Both the position numbers and the translations under genes were made by a program. Positions 1 through 8,334 of a stretch of DNA of 34,137 nt are shown here, one piece after another; positions within the stretch are counted from its first letter, which is position 1, and each line of letters starts with the position of its first letter. The stretch comes from Clostridia bacterium (GTDB taxonomy: Bacteria > Bacillota > Clostridia > Oscillospirales > Acutalibacteraceae). The notes beneath the pieces are model-generated. The model was not told the origin of the DNA. It did not search any database and worked only from the letters and a program-made list of their open reading frames with translations. The stretch covers positions 1 through 34,137 of the forward strand of contig JAFSIW010000083.1 in NCBI GenBank assembly GCA_017439545.1, read 5' to 3'.

Positions 1-42
1 AAGAAATTTCTGCCGCCGAGTTTTTCGGAGGATGAAGTGTGA
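1..42 (+). CDS. 3' end of an upstream gene (partial, unidentified)
   Basis: Frame 1 is open from the window edge to a TGA at 40-42 and encodes only 13 residues ending in SFSEDEV. In clostridial his clusters the gene before hisC is usually hisD, but this tail is too short to recognise and does not look like a typical HisD C-terminus. Whether frame 1 is coding at all cannot be decided from the window. Frame 2 is also open here, up to position 151. Confidence 0.25.
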   Translation, partial: KKFLPPSFSEDEV

Positions 43-140
43 ATTTGCAGGAAGGCTGGCGCCTTTCAAAAATGAACACAAAATCCTACGGATAAAGGCG
101 GCGAGCGAAATCGTGACAGGTTCGAGTCCTGTCAACTTAG
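40..140 (+). other. tRNA-like fold upstream of hisC (T-arm and D-arm-like hairpins)
   Basis: Two clean hairpins occupy the gap before hisC. The first, 50-67, pairs GGAAGGC with GCCTTTC (one G-T pair) around the 4-base loop TGGC. The second, 115-133, pairs GACAGG with CCTGTC around TTCGAGT, which fits the TTCRANY T-loop of tRNA exactly. Bases 40-47 can pair imperfectly (6 of 8, one wobble) with 133-140, as an acceptor stem would. No anticodon arm forms between the hairpins and no CCA follows. The layout (2-base linker, D-arm with 4-base loop, long middle region) recalls tRNA-Sec-like molecules more than ordinary tRNAs. It could be a decayed tRNA, a tRNA mimic or chance. Confidence 0.3.
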
Positions 141-154
141 GAGATCGTTAATCT

Positions 155-1219
155 ATGAGTCGATTTATGAGCGGTCGGTTTGCTTCTCTTGAAAGCTACG
201 TGCCGGGGGAGCAACCCAAAACCATGCAATATGTAAAACTGAATACCAATGAGTCTCCCTTTGCGCCGTCACAGGGGGTGTTGGATGCGATAGCCGAGCA
301 AAGCGGCTTGTTGCAACTGTATTCCGACCCCGATGCCACCAATCTGGTGCGTCAAGCGGCACAGGTGTTTGGAGTAAAAGAAAGTCAGATCCTTATGACC
401 AACGGATCGGACGAGATCCTCAATTTCGCCTTCATGGCCTTTGGGGATGGGGAGCATCCCTTTGTGTTTCCCTCCCTTTCTTACGGGTTTTATCCCGTGT
501 TTGCCAAGGTGAACTCCATTCCTTATCGGGAGATTCCTTTAATAGAGGATTTTTCCATTAACCCTGCCGATTATCATCACGCAGGGGGGAATATTGTCAT
601 TGCCAATCCCAATGCGCCTACGGGGCTTACCCTTTCGCTGAAAGAGATTGAAGGGATTTTGCAAACCAATCCCGACCACGTGGTGGTCATTGACGAAGCC
701 TACGTAGACTTTGGGGGAGAGACCGCCATTCCCTTGGTGGACAAGTACGAAAATCTGATCGTTACCCGCACCTTTTCCAAATCCTATTCCATGGCGGGGG
801 CACGATTGGGGTTCGGTATTGCCAATGAAGCGCTCATTGCCGATATGAATACCATTAAGTTTTCCACCAACCCTTATAACGTCAACCGTATGACCATGGC
901 GGCGGGCACGGCGGCTTTAACAGAAAACGATTATTATATGAATAACTGCCGTACCATTGTGGCCGTGCGGGAATGGACCAAACAAGAATTGGCACAAATG
1001 GGATTTACCATGACCGATTCAAAAGCCAATTTTATTTTTGCCAGGCACCCCAAGGTGGACGGCGAGACCCTGTATAAAAAACTGAAAGAGCGAGGCATTT
1101 TAGTCCGCCATTTCAGTCGGGAAGATATAAAAGACTACAACCGTATTACGGTAGGTACAAAACAACAAATGGAAGCCTTTTTGGCGCAAACCAAAGCCAT
1201 TTTGCAGGAGGAACAATAA
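155..1219 (+). CDS. hisC: Histidinol-phosphate aminotransferase HisC
   Basis: PLP-dependent class I/II aminotransferase that converts imidazole-acetol phosphate and glutamate to histidinol phosphate and 2-oxoglutarate in the cytoplasm. The 354-residue length is normal for HisC. Visible motifs are NTNESPF near residue 30, NPNAPTG at 151-157, VIDEAYVDF with Asp180 that contacts the PLP ring nitrogen, and TRTFSKSYSMAGARLG with Lys209 as the Schiff-base lysine. The ATG at 155 lies about 11 bases after AGGAG (139-143). A second ATG four codons later is a possible alternative start. It is the first complete gene of the his cluster, followed one base later by hisB. Confidence 0.95.
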   Translation: MSRFMSGRFASLESYVPGEQPKTMQYVKLNTNESPFAPSQGVLDAIAEQSGLLQLYSDPDATNLVRQAAQVFGVKESQILMTNGSDEILNFAFMAFGDGEHPFVFPSLSYGFYPVFAKVNSIPYREIPLIEDFSINPADYHHAGGNIVIANPNAPTGLTLSLKEIEGILQTNPDHVVVIDEAYVDFGGETAIPLVDKYENLIVTRTFSKSYSMAGARLGFGIANEALIADMNTIKFSTNPYNVNRMTMAAGTAALTENDYYMNNCRTIVAVREWTKQELAQMGFTMTDSKANFIFARHPKVDGETLYKKLKERGILVRHFSREDIKDYNRITVGTKQQMEAFLAQTKAILQEEQ

Positions 1220-1220
1220 T

Positions 1221-1799
1221 ATGAGAACTGCTACCATCAGCCGTCAAACGGCCGAGACCAAAATTGAACTGAGCCTCAATTTAGACGGAACCGGTGTTTC
1301 CCAAATTGCCACCGGTTGCGGCTTTTTAGACCATATGCTTACCCTGTTTGCTGCCCACAGCGGCTACGATCTGTCGGTTACGTGCAACGGCGATACGTAT
1401 GTGGACGATCACCACACGGTAGAAGATATCGCCATTTGTCTCGGCATCGCTTTTCGGGAAGCGCTGGGGGATAAACGGGGCATCGTTCGCTACGGCGAGA
1501 AAATTCTGCCTATGGACGAAAGCTTGATTTTGTCGGCGGTGGATATTTCCGGTCGCAGTTATCTTGGCTATCAATTGGATATCCCTTCCGGCAAGGTGGG
1601 CACCTTTGATACCGAATTGTGCGAAGAATTTTGGCTGGCTTTCGTGCGCAAAGCCGAGGTGACCTTGCACATCCGTCAGTTGGCGGGCACCAATTCTCAC
1701 CACATTTTAGAAGGTGCGTTCAAATCGGTTGCCCGTAGTTTGAAAACGGCAACCGCCGTTGAAGGCGACCAAATCCCCTCCACCAAAGGTGTGTTATAA
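1221..1799 (+). CDS. hisB: Imidazoleglycerol-phosphate dehydratase HisB
   Basis: Manganese-dependent dehydratase that turns imidazoleglycerol phosphate into imidazole-acetol phosphate, the HisC substrate. The 192 residues cover the whole IGPD fold with its two metal-binding repeats: CGFLDHML and DDHHTVED in the N-terminal half, and HIRQLAGTNSHHILEGAFK in the C-terminal half. There is no N-terminal HAD phosphatase domain as in the bifunctional enterobacterial HisB, so a separate histidinol-phosphatase is needed; one is encoded at 4539. AGGAGG lies just upstream of the ATG. Its stop codon directly abuts the hisH start. Confidence 0.96.
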   Translation: MRTATISRQTAETKIELSLNLDGTGVSQIATGCGFLDHMLTLFAAHSGYDLSVTCNGDTYVDDHHTVEDIAICLGIAFREALGDKRGIVRYGEKILPMDESLILSAVDISGRSYLGYQLDIPSGKVGTFDTELCEEFWLAFVRKAEVTLHIRQLAGTNSHHILEGAFKSVARSLKTATAVEGDQIPSTKGVL

Positions 1800-2417
1800 A
1801 TGATTGCAATTGTAGACTACGGAGTGGGCAATTTGTTTTCTCTTTGCTCCTCTTTTAACTATATCGGCAAGCAGGTCACGGTAACCGGCGAGCGGGCTCA
1901 GCTTGAGCGTGCCGACCATATTTTGTTGCCGGGCGTGGGCGCCTTTGCCGATGCCGCCAAGAAATTGCGGGACAGCGGTCTGGATCAGGTGTTGCTGGAA
2001 CAGGCCCATAAAGGCAAGCCCATTATGGGCATTTGCCTTGGTATGCACATGCGGTTTGAAGAAAGCCACGAATACGGATATCACAAGGGCTTGGGACTGA
2101 TTAAGGGAGACATTGTTCCCATGCAAGGTCGCTTGCCCCAAGAACTGAAAATTCCTCATATCGGCTGGAATGAACTGCATTTTAAGGGAGAAAAACATCC
2201 CATCTTCCGTTATTTGGGCGAGCAGGAATGTATGTATTTCGTTCACTCCTTTTTTGGGGTGGATTGTGACGAAAATGTGATTGCTACCACCGAATACGGC
2301 ATTGAAATGACAGCGGCAGTAGCACGCGGCAACGTGTGCGGCTGTCAGTTCCATCCCGAAAAAAGCGGGGAAGCGGGACTGAATATCTTACGCGGTTTTT
2401 GCGATTGGGAGGTTTAA
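1800..2417 (+). CDS. hisH: Imidazole glycerol phosphate synthase, glutamine amidotransferase subunit HisH
   Basis: Class I glutaminase subunit that releases ammonia from glutamine and passes it to HisF. It begins IAIVDYGVGNLFSL, the family signature. The nucleophile is Cys79 in PIMGICLGMH, and the His/Glu pair is in QFHPEKS near the C-terminus. The residue after GICLGM is His rather than the Gln usual in class I amidotransferases. The start directly abuts the hisB stop, which suggests translational coupling. It forms a heterodimer with HisF, encoded 714 bases downstream after hisA. Confidence 0.95.
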   Translation: MIAIVDYGVGNLFSLCSSFNYIGKQVTVTGERAQLERADHILLPGVGAFADAAKKLRDSGLDQVLLEQAHKGKPIMGICLGMHMRFEESHEYGYHKGLGLIKGDIVPMQGRLPQELKIPHIGWNELHFKGEKHPIFRYLGEQECMYFVHSFFGVDCDENVIATTEYGIEMTAAVARGNVCGCQFHPEKSGEAGLNILRGFCDWEV

Positions 2418-2420
2418 AAT

Positions 2421-3134
2421 ATGAACATTTTTCCTGCCATAGATCTGGTCGAGGGCAAGGCAGTCCGTCTGTTTAAAGGGGATTACGCCCAAATGACCGT
2501 ATATAGCGACGATCCTTTGTCGGTGGCCCGTGATTTTGAACGTGCGGGTGCAAAGTATATCCATCTGGTGGATCTGGAAGGAGCGAAATCGGGAGAAACT
2601 CCCAATCTTTCAACCGTTACCGCCATTGCCAAACAAACCGACCTGTTTACCGAGATCGGGGGCGGCATCCGCTCCATGCAGACCATTGAAACCTATCTGA
2701 ATGCAGGGGTGGATCGGGTGATTTTAGGCACTGCCGCCGTAACCGATGAGGACTTTTTAAAACAGGCGGTGGCAACCTATGGTGAGCAAATTGCGGTCGG
2801 CGTCGATATCAAAGACGGAATGGTGGCCATTAAAGGTTGGACCGAGCAATCGGACTACGATTGCCATACCTTCTGCCAAAAAATGCAGGATCTGGGCGTG
2901 AAAACCCTGATCTGCACCGATATTTCCAAAGACGGCGCTATGCAGGGTACCAATCGGGCACTGTATCGTACCTTGAGCGAGACCTATTCCCTGCAAATCG
3001 TGGCGTCGGGGGGCGTTTCGTCTATAGACGACGTAAAAGCCTTGCGCGCCATGGATCTGTACGGCGCCATTATCGGTAAAGCCTATTATATCGGGGCAAT
3101 CGACCTGAACGAAGCAATCGAGGTGGCCCAATGA
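2421..3134 (+). CDS. hisA: ProFAR isomerase HisA
   Basis: (beta/alpha)8-barrel isomerase that opens the ribose ring of ProFAR to give PRFAR, the HisHF substrate. The 237-residue length is standard. The catalytic base Asp8 lies in FPAIDLVEGKAVRL and the second catalytic Asp in CTDISKDGAMQG. Phosphate-binding glycines are in EIGGGIRS and VASGGVSS. A GGAGG precedes the ATG. The last four bases overlap hisF (ATGA), a typical coupling of consecutive his genes. HisA and HisF are paralogous half-barrel duplications. Confidence 0.95.
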   Translation: MNIFPAIDLVEGKAVRLFKGDYAQMTVYSDDPLSVARDFERAGAKYIHLVDLEGAKSGETPNLSTVTAIAKQTDLFTEIGGGIRSMQTIETYLNAGVDRVILGTAAVTDEDFLKQAVATYGEQIAVGVDIKDGMVAIKGWTEQSDYDCHTFCQKMQDLGVKTLICTDISKDGAMQGTNRALYRTLSETYSLQIVASGGVSSIDDVKALRAMDLYGAIIGKAYYIGAIDLNEAIEVAQ

Positions 3135-3889
3135 TTACCAAACGAATTATTCCTTGTCTGGACGTAAAAAACGGACGGGTGGTCAAAGGCACTAACTTTG
3201 AAGGGCTTGCCGACGTATCTTCTCCCGTTGAATTGGGACGGTATTATTCCGCCCACGGCGCTGACGAATTGGTGTTTTATGATATTACCGCTTCGGCAGA
3301 AGGGCGGGGGTTGTTCACCGACATTTTAAAGCAGGTGGCATCCAGCGTATTTATTCCTCTGACCGTAGGGGGCGGCATTAACACGGTAGAAGACTTTGAC
3401 CGTGTGCTGAAATGCGGTGCCGATAAAGTCAGCGTTAACTCGGGTGCCATTCGCAACCCTGCCTTGGTGGAACAAGCCGCCAGACTCTACGGCGACCAAT
3501 GTGTGGTGCTGTCGGTAGACGTGAAACGGGTAGACGGTGTGTTTCGGGTGTTCGCAAAGGGCGGACGGGAAAATACCGGCATGGAAGCCCTTTCCTGGAT
3601 CAAACGTTGCGTGGATTCCGGCGCGGGCGAAGTGGTGGTCAACTCCATTGACACCGACGGAGTCAAAGGCGGATTTGACCTTGAAATGTTAGAGCAGGTG
3701 TGCAATTTGGTGAACGTTCCTGTCATCGCTTCGGGCGGTGCCGGTTGCATCAACGATTTTGTCACCCTGTTCAAAACCTTGCCTAAGGTAGACGCGGGCT
3801 TGGCGGCATCTATATTCCACTTTGGCGAGGTGTCCATCGCCGACCTAAAACAAGAACTGAAAGCCAATAATATTACTGTGAGGTTATAA
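3131..3889 (+). CDS. hisF: Imidazole glycerol phosphate synthase, cyclase subunit HisF
   Basis: Cyclase subunit that combines PRFAR with ammonia from HisH to give imidazoleglycerol phosphate and AICAR. At 252 residues it is full length. Catalytic acid/base residues are Asp11 in IPCLDVKNGRVVKG and the Asp in VVLSVDVKRVDG. Phosphate sites are in LTVGGGINTVEDF and VIASGGAG. The start overlaps the hisA stop by four bases and AGGTGG serves as ribosome binding site. Confidence 0.96.
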   Translation: MITKRIIPCLDVKNGRVVKGTNFEGLADVSSPVELGRYYSAHGADELVFYDITASAEGRGLFTDILKQVASSVFIPLTVGGGINTVEDFDRVLKCGADKVSVNSGAIRNPALVEQAARLYGDQCVVLSVDVKRVDGVFRVFAKGGRENTGMEALSWIKRCVDSGAGEVVVNSIDTDGVKGGFDLEMLEQVCNLVNVPVIASGGAGCINDFVTLFKTLPKVDAGLAASIFHFGEVSIADLKQELKANNITVRL

Positions 3890-3891
3890 TC

Positions 3892-4542
3892 ATGTTGGAT
3901 ATCAATACATTAGAATTTGACAATCAGGGTCTGATTCCCGCCATTGTGGTGGACTCTGTTACCAAAAAGGTGCTGACCCTTGCTTATATGAATCGGGAAA
4001 GTTTGGAAATTTCCATCAATGAGCAACGCACTTGCTTCTGGAGCCGCTCCCGAAAAGAATTGTGGCGCAAGGGCGAAACCAGCGGCAACGTGCAACATAT
4101 TGTTTCGATCACTGCCGATTGCGATAACGATGCGCTGGTGGTGGTTGTGGACAAAGAAGGTCCTGCCTGCCATACGGGTACCGATTCCTGCTTTACCCAT
4201 CTCGTGTTTCAAAATGAAGACCGCCACGAGTTTTCTTTGGAACAATTGATGGATATGCTGGTGGGTCGCAAAATTGAGAAAAAAGAAGGCTCTTATACCA
4301 CCTATCTGTTTGAAAAAGGCATTGACAAAATGCTGAAAAAGGTGGGTGAAGAATCCACCGAGGTGATCATCGCTGCCAAGGCAGACGATAAAAAAGAAAC
4401 GGTGTACGAAATCGCCGACCTCGCTTATCACATTATGGTGGTCATGATCGAAATGGGCATTTCTCTGGAAGACATACACAAAGAACTTGCTTCCCGTCAC
4501 GTGATCGACCATAAGGTAAAACAGGAGAAGATGACAAAGTGA
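3892..4542 (+). CDS. hisIE: Bifunctional PRA-CH cyclohydrolase / PRA-PH pyrophosphohydrolase HisIE
   Basis: Fused enzyme for steps two and three of histidine synthesis: hydrolysis of phosphoribosyl-ATP and opening of the adenine ring of phosphoribosyl-AMP. Residues 1 to about 110 are the HisI domain with CFWSRSRKELWRKGETSGN, the Asp/Cys-rich metal motif ITADCDNDALVV and GPACHTGTDSCF. Residues from about 115 form the all-alpha HisE domain, with GEESTEVIIAAKADD and EIADLAYHIMVVM. The overlap with the next gene (GTG within the last codons) indicates operon structure. Confidence 0.95.
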   Translation: MLDINTLEFDNQGLIPAIVVDSVTKKVLTLAYMNRESLEISINEQRTCFWSRSRKELWRKGETSGNVQHIVSITADCDNDALVVVVDKEGPACHTGTDSCFTHLVFQNEDRHEFSLEQLMDMLVGRKIEKKEGSYTTYLFEKGIDKMLKKVGEESTEVIIAAKADDKKETVYEIADLAYHIMVVMIEMGISLEDIHKELASRHVIDHKVKQEKMTK

Positions 4543-5360
4543 TCGCTTCTAATTTTCACACCCATACCACCTTTGTGGATGGGGAGCATTCTGCTAAGGA
4601 AATGGTGCAAAGCGCCCTATTAAAGGGAATGCATACCCTTGGGTTTTCGGAGCATTGTCATACTCCTCTTGATCCCGATTGTTCTCTTTCCACAGAACAA
4701 ACCATCCAATACTGTCAAGAAATTGCTCGGCTGAAAGAACAGTACGCCGGGCAAATTCGGGTTTTGTGCGGCATTGAAATGGATTATACATCGGTAGACG
4801 ATCCTGCCGCTTACGATTACGTCATCGGCTCGGTGCATTATTTGGTGGTGGATGGGGTGACCTATCCTCTGGATTATTCTCCCGAAAAGACCTTGGAGTG
4901 TGTCAATGCCGCTTTCGGCGGAGATTTTGATGCCTACGCCGAAGCATACTTTGAGACGGTTTCCGAGATTTGTGAAAAAACGCAGGCTAACATCATCGGG
5001 CATTTTGATCTGATTACCAAATACAGCGAAAAGGGTGTGGGTCCCGATCCCACCTCTCCCCGCTATATCGCCGCCTGGCAAAAGGCCATGCAAGCCTTGG
5101 CAGGCAAGGCCGCTTTGGAGATCAATACAGGAGCAATGTCACGGGGGTGTCGCTCAACGCCGTATCCTGCCCCCGATATGTTAGCCTATTGGCGGCGGCT
5201 GGGGGGACAGGTGGTCATCAACAGCGATTCCCATCATAAAGATACGCTGTTGCACGCCTTTGATACCGCGTTGCAGATGGCTCGTCAAGCGGGATTTGAA
5301 CAATTTGGATTTACCGATCGCCACGGCGAATATCATCATCAGTTAGGAGAAGCAAAATGA
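4539..5360 (+). CDS. hisK: Histidinol-phosphatase, PHP family
   Basis: Predicted metal-dependent phosphatase that hydrolyses histidinol phosphate to histidinol. The PHP fold is seen in NFHTHTTFVDGEHS (metal-binding His7 and His9), GFSEHC, the CGIEMDY motif, IGSVHYL and VINSDSHH. At 273 residues it fits the HisJ/HisK type. The GTG start is supported by AGGAGA about 11 bases upstream and overlaps the hisIE stop. Its position in a his operon lacking a HAD phosphatase domain makes the substrate assignment strong. The gene symbol follows the lactococcal name; hisJ is the Bacillus equivalent. Confidence 0.88.
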   Translation: MIASNFHTHTTFVDGEHSAKEMVQSALLKGMHTLGFSEHCHTPLDPDCSLSTEQTIQYCQEIARLKEQYAGQIRVLCGIEMDYTSVDDPAAYDYVIGSVHYLVVDGVTYPLDYSPEKTLECVNAAFGGDFDAYAEAYFETVSEICEKTQANIIGHFDLITKYSEKGVGPDPTSPRYIAAWQKAMQALAGKAALEINTGAMSRGCRSTPYPAPDMLAYWRRLGGQVVINSDSHHKDTLLHAFDTALQMARQAGFEQFGFTDRHGEYHHQLGEAK

Positions 5361-6784
5361 GTGTTTTAAACGGGTTACAACCCAAACGGGTGTTTGAAAT
5401 TTTTGAAGCGATTGCCGCCATTCCCCACGGCTCGGGCAATACCGATGCCATCAGTCGTTGGTGTTGCTCGTTTATTCACAATCTGGGTATCAAGGCTTGC
5501 AGGGATAACGTTGGCAATGTGCTTGCCTATAAAAACGGCTCGGCGGGCAGAGAAGAGGAAGCCCCTATTATTTTGCAAGCTCATCTGGATATGGTATGCG
5601 AAAAAACCGCCGACAAGGTGTTTGATTTTACCAAAGACGGTATTCAGGTAAAAACCGACGGACAAACCGTCTGGGCTGACGGCACTACCCTTGGGGCAGA
5701 CAACGGCATCGGCCTTGCCATGATTCTTGCTGTTTTAGAAGAGACCACCCTTTCTCATCCTCCTGTAGAAGCGGTGCTGACCATTGACGAAGAAACGGGA
5801 TTGGAAGGCGCTATCAACGTGGATTTTGCCACGTTGCAAGGTCGCCGCATGATCAATCTGGACTCGGAAGACGAAGGGGTATTTACCGCAGGGTGCGCAG
5901 GCGGCGTGCGAATGGAAGCGTTGTTCCCCTTAACCTTTGTTCCCAATCACCGTCCTGCCTATCGGGTGCATTTGAAAGACTTGTGGGGCGGACATTCGGG
6001 AATCGAAATCAATCAAGGTCGATGCAACGCCAATCGGGCGTTGGCAGATTTCATTTTGACCTTGCAACAGCAAAATGCGGTGGAATTGTGCAGTTTTTCG
6101 GGTGGCTCGGTAGAAAATGCCATTCCGTCGGAAGCTGCTTGCGTGATTGCCACCGATCTGGCAGAAAATCATTTGCTTCAACTTGCACAGAACTTGGTCA
6201 AAACGTTGCAAGAACAAGGCGAATCGGCGGCTTCGGTAGTAGTGGAAGCCGTAAGCGAACCTTTGGTGATGCATTCCGATTGCACCAAGGCGATCCTTAC
6301 TTATATGACCGAATCCCCCAACGGGGTGCAAGCCATGTGCAAAGACCTGCCTGATTTGGTAGAAACCTCGTTGAATTTAGGGGTAGTACGGCAAAACGAA
6401 CAAACCCTTTCGGTGCTTTCTTCCTTGCGCAGTTCGGTAGAAACCGAAAAGCAGGCATTGCTTGCCCGCTTGCAAGAATTGGCGGCACAAAAGGGCGCTG
6501 ACACCACTGTCAGCGGCGATTATCCCGGTTGGGAATACCGTGCCGACTCTGCTTTGCAGGACACGATGAAACAAGTGTATGCCAAGCTGACCGGAAACGA
6601 GCCTGTGGTAAACGTGATTCACGCCGGCTTGGAATGCGGCTTGTTCTGCCAAAAATGCCCCGAATTGGATGCGATTTCTATGGGACCCAACATGAAAAAC
6701 GTTCATACCCCCGAAGAACGGGTAGAAGTAGCATCGGTAGCACGGATCTATGCATTTTTGGTGTCTTTGCTGGAACAACTGTAA
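5357..6784 (+). CDS. pepD: Aminoacyl-histidine (Xaa-His) dipeptidase, M20 family, PepD-like
   Basis: Cytoplasmic di-zinc dipeptidase of family M20C. The 475-residue length matches PepD. Visible motifs are LNGLQPKRVFEIFEAI, ILQAHLDMVCEK (first zinc ligands), DGTTLGADNGIG (bridging Asp) and LTIDEETGLEGA (catalytic Glu and ligand), followed by the lid domain and a C-terminal HAGLECGLF with the last ligand. The ATG overlaps the stop of the phosphatase gene (ATGA). A carnosinase-type enzyme that frees histidine from dipeptides sits logically at the end of a histidine operon, joining synthesis and salvage. Confidence 0.9.
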   Translation: MSVLNGLQPKRVFEIFEAIAAIPHGSGNTDAISRWCCSFIHNLGIKACRDNVGNVLAYKNGSAGREEEAPIILQAHLDMVCEKTADKVFDFTKDGIQVKTDGQTVWADGTTLGADNGIGLAMILAVLEETTLSHPPVEAVLTIDEETGLEGAINVDFATLQGRRMINLDSEDEGVFTAGCAGGVRMEALFPLTFVPNHRPAYRVHLKDLWGGHSGIEINQGRCNANRALADFILTLQQQNAVELCSFSGGSVENAIPSEAACVIATDLAENHLLQLAQNLVKTLQEQGESAASVVVEAVSEPLVMHSDCTKAILTYMTESPNGVQAMCKDLPDLVETSLNLGVVRQNEQTLSVLSSLRSSVETEKQALLARLQELAAQKGADTTVSGDYPGWEYRADSALQDTMKQVYAKLTGNEPVVNVIHAGLECGLFCQKCPELDAISMGPNMKNVHTPEERVEVASVARIYAFLVSLLEQL

Positions 6785-6802
6785 ATAAGCGGAGGTCGTA
6801 TC

Positions 6803-7237
6803 ATGTTTACACCGGATTATCGCAATCTGCAAAAAGCGGCGCAAAATATAGAAGTACAGCGATTCCCTTTATATGAGCATATTATTTGTCCCGAAATCGC
6901 CGAAGCGGTATTGGGCAAATCTTTTTCCCAACTCATCCACGGGGATTATGCAGATAAAAAAGAATATTTTCGCAACTACTGCGAATTCTTTCGGCAAATG
7001 GGATACGACACCATTTCGGGCAATCACAAAAAGGGTGTGATTCAGTATCGGGCGATTTTGAACGGTATCCCTTTGAGGAATTCATTTGTATCAGCAGGCG
7101 TTTTATGAGAACTTTCAGGCATTGAGAGAAGTGATGCCTGAAGGGATGAAAGCGGTCGGCGGCATGGGCAACTCTACGTTCCCGTGGAACAGTTTTTGGC
7201 AATGAATGAGGTCGTGCGGGAACTGCGAGGGGAATAA
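6803..7237 (+). pseudogene. Decayed UroD-family (corrinoid methyltransferase-like) gene
   Basis: A good GGAGGT and ATG open a reading frame resembling uroporphyrinogen-decarboxylase-family proteins (FPLYEHIICPEIAEAVLGK, then YFRNYCEFFRQMGYDTIS). After about residue 72 the similarity breaks and jumps to GNHKKGVIQYRA. The family pattern then continues in a second frame as DFERYPFEEF and a third frame as LYQQAFYENFQALREV and MPEGMKAVGG, each shift explained by loss of one base. It then jumps to a C-terminal tail VPVEQFLAMNEVVRELRGE ending at 7237. Roughly 145 of the 340-370 residues usual for the family remain. Several internal deletions plus two frameshifts mark it as a true pseudogene rather than a single sequencing error. 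Confidence 0.8.
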
Positions 7238-7260
7238 TCCAAAAGAAACGGGGCGAAACA

Positions 7261-8325
7261 ATGCATCCTATTGAAACATTACAGCAAACGCTTGGCACAG
7301 GAGAAGGCTTTTTGGTTACGTCGTTTGCCAACCGTCGGTATTTAACGGGCTTTCCCTCCTCGGCGGGCATGGTGCTGGTCACAGAGCAGGCGAGTTATTT
7401 TTTAACCGATTTCCGTTATTTTGAAAAGGCTTGTGACGTGGTAAAATCCTGCAAGGTGATTCTGCTTACCTCCCTTGCCAAAGACCTGTTGCCGCTGTTA
7501 AAAAAGCAGGGCGTGGACACCTTGTTTGTGGAAACCGACACGGTCAGTCTGGCGACCTTTGACCGATGGTGTCAGTTGTTTGAAGGAGTCGCTTTGCAAC
7601 AAGACGGCAAAATGACGAATCTGCTTGCCGCTTTGCGTAGTGTAAAATCGGCAGAGGAGATCCAACACATCCAAGCCGCCCAAGCCTTGACCGATGAGAC
7701 CTTCGCTTACATTCTGCCCCGCATTGCGGCAGGTCGAAGCGAAATCGACGTGATGCTGGATATGGAATTTTTTATGCGTCGTCAAGGCAGCGAAGGGGTT
7801 GCCTTTGATTTTGTGGTGGTGTCGGGTCAAAACTCCTCTTTGCCTCACGGCGTTCCCACCCATAAGCTTATTCAAAAGGGTGATTTCGTCACCATGGACT
7901 TTGGCGCGGTGGTGAACGGCTACCGTAGTGATATGACCCGTACGGTTGGCGTGGGATTTCTCACCGACCAACAAAAACAGGTGTATAACACGGTACTTGA
8001 TGCCAAAACTATTGCTATGGCGGCCATTCGGTCGGGTGTAATGTGCAAAGACATTGACAAGATTGCCCGCAATCATATCGATCAAGCGGGGTACGCAGGT
8101 TGCTTCGGTCACGGTTTGGGTCATAGTGTGGGGATTGAGATCCACGAAGGCCCCAGCTTTAATACCCGCTGTGAGACCTTGTTGCAACCGGGTATGGTCA
8201 TCACGGTGGAGCCGGGCATCTATTTAGAAGGAAAATACGGGGTGCGGATCGAAGATATGATCGCGGTGACCGAAACGGGCTGCGAAAATCTCACCCACAG
8301 CCCCGATGAACTGATTATTGTATAA
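7261..8325 (+). CDS. Xaa-Pro aminopeptidase/dipeptidase, M24 family
   Basis: Pita-bread-fold metallopeptidase that cleaves peptides next to proline. The N-terminal creatinase-like domain covers about residues 1-125 (FANRRYLTGFPSSAG). The catalytic domain shows the five-ligand di-metal site: Asp213 in VTMDFGAVVNG, Asp224 in YRSDMTRT, His284/His288 in FGHGLGHSVG, Glu317 in VITVEPGIY and Glu331 in GVRIEDM. The 354-residue length fits PepQ/YpdF-type enzymes. The ribosome binding site is weak. It is cotranscribed with the histidine genes and the following M29 peptidase. Confidence 0.92.
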   Translation: MHPIETLQQTLGTGEGFLVTSFANRRYLTGFPSSAGMVLVTEQASYFLTDFRYFEKACDVVKSCKVILLTSLAKDLLPLLKKQGVDTLFVETDTVSLATFDRWCQLFEGVALQQDGKMTNLLAALRSVKSAEEIQHIQAAQALTDETFAYILPRIAAGRSEIDVMLDMEFFMRRQGSEGVAFDFVVVSGQNSSLPHGVPTHKLIQKGDFVTMDFGAVVNGYRSDMTRTVGVGFLTDQQKQVYNTVLDAKTIAMAAIRSGVMCKDIDKIARNHIDQAGYAGCFGHGLGHSVGIEIHEGPSFNTRCETLLQPGMVITVEPGIYLEGKYGVRIEDMIAVTETGCENLTHSPDELIIV

Positions 8326-8334
8326 GGTGATAGT

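Noticed and set aside
32..151. 39-codon open frame (MKCEFAGRLAPF...) just before hisC
   Set aside because: It begins after GGAGG, but its translation runs through the T-arm-like hairpin (VTGSSPVN), the usual look of a translated tRNA segment, and it has no recognisable protein features.
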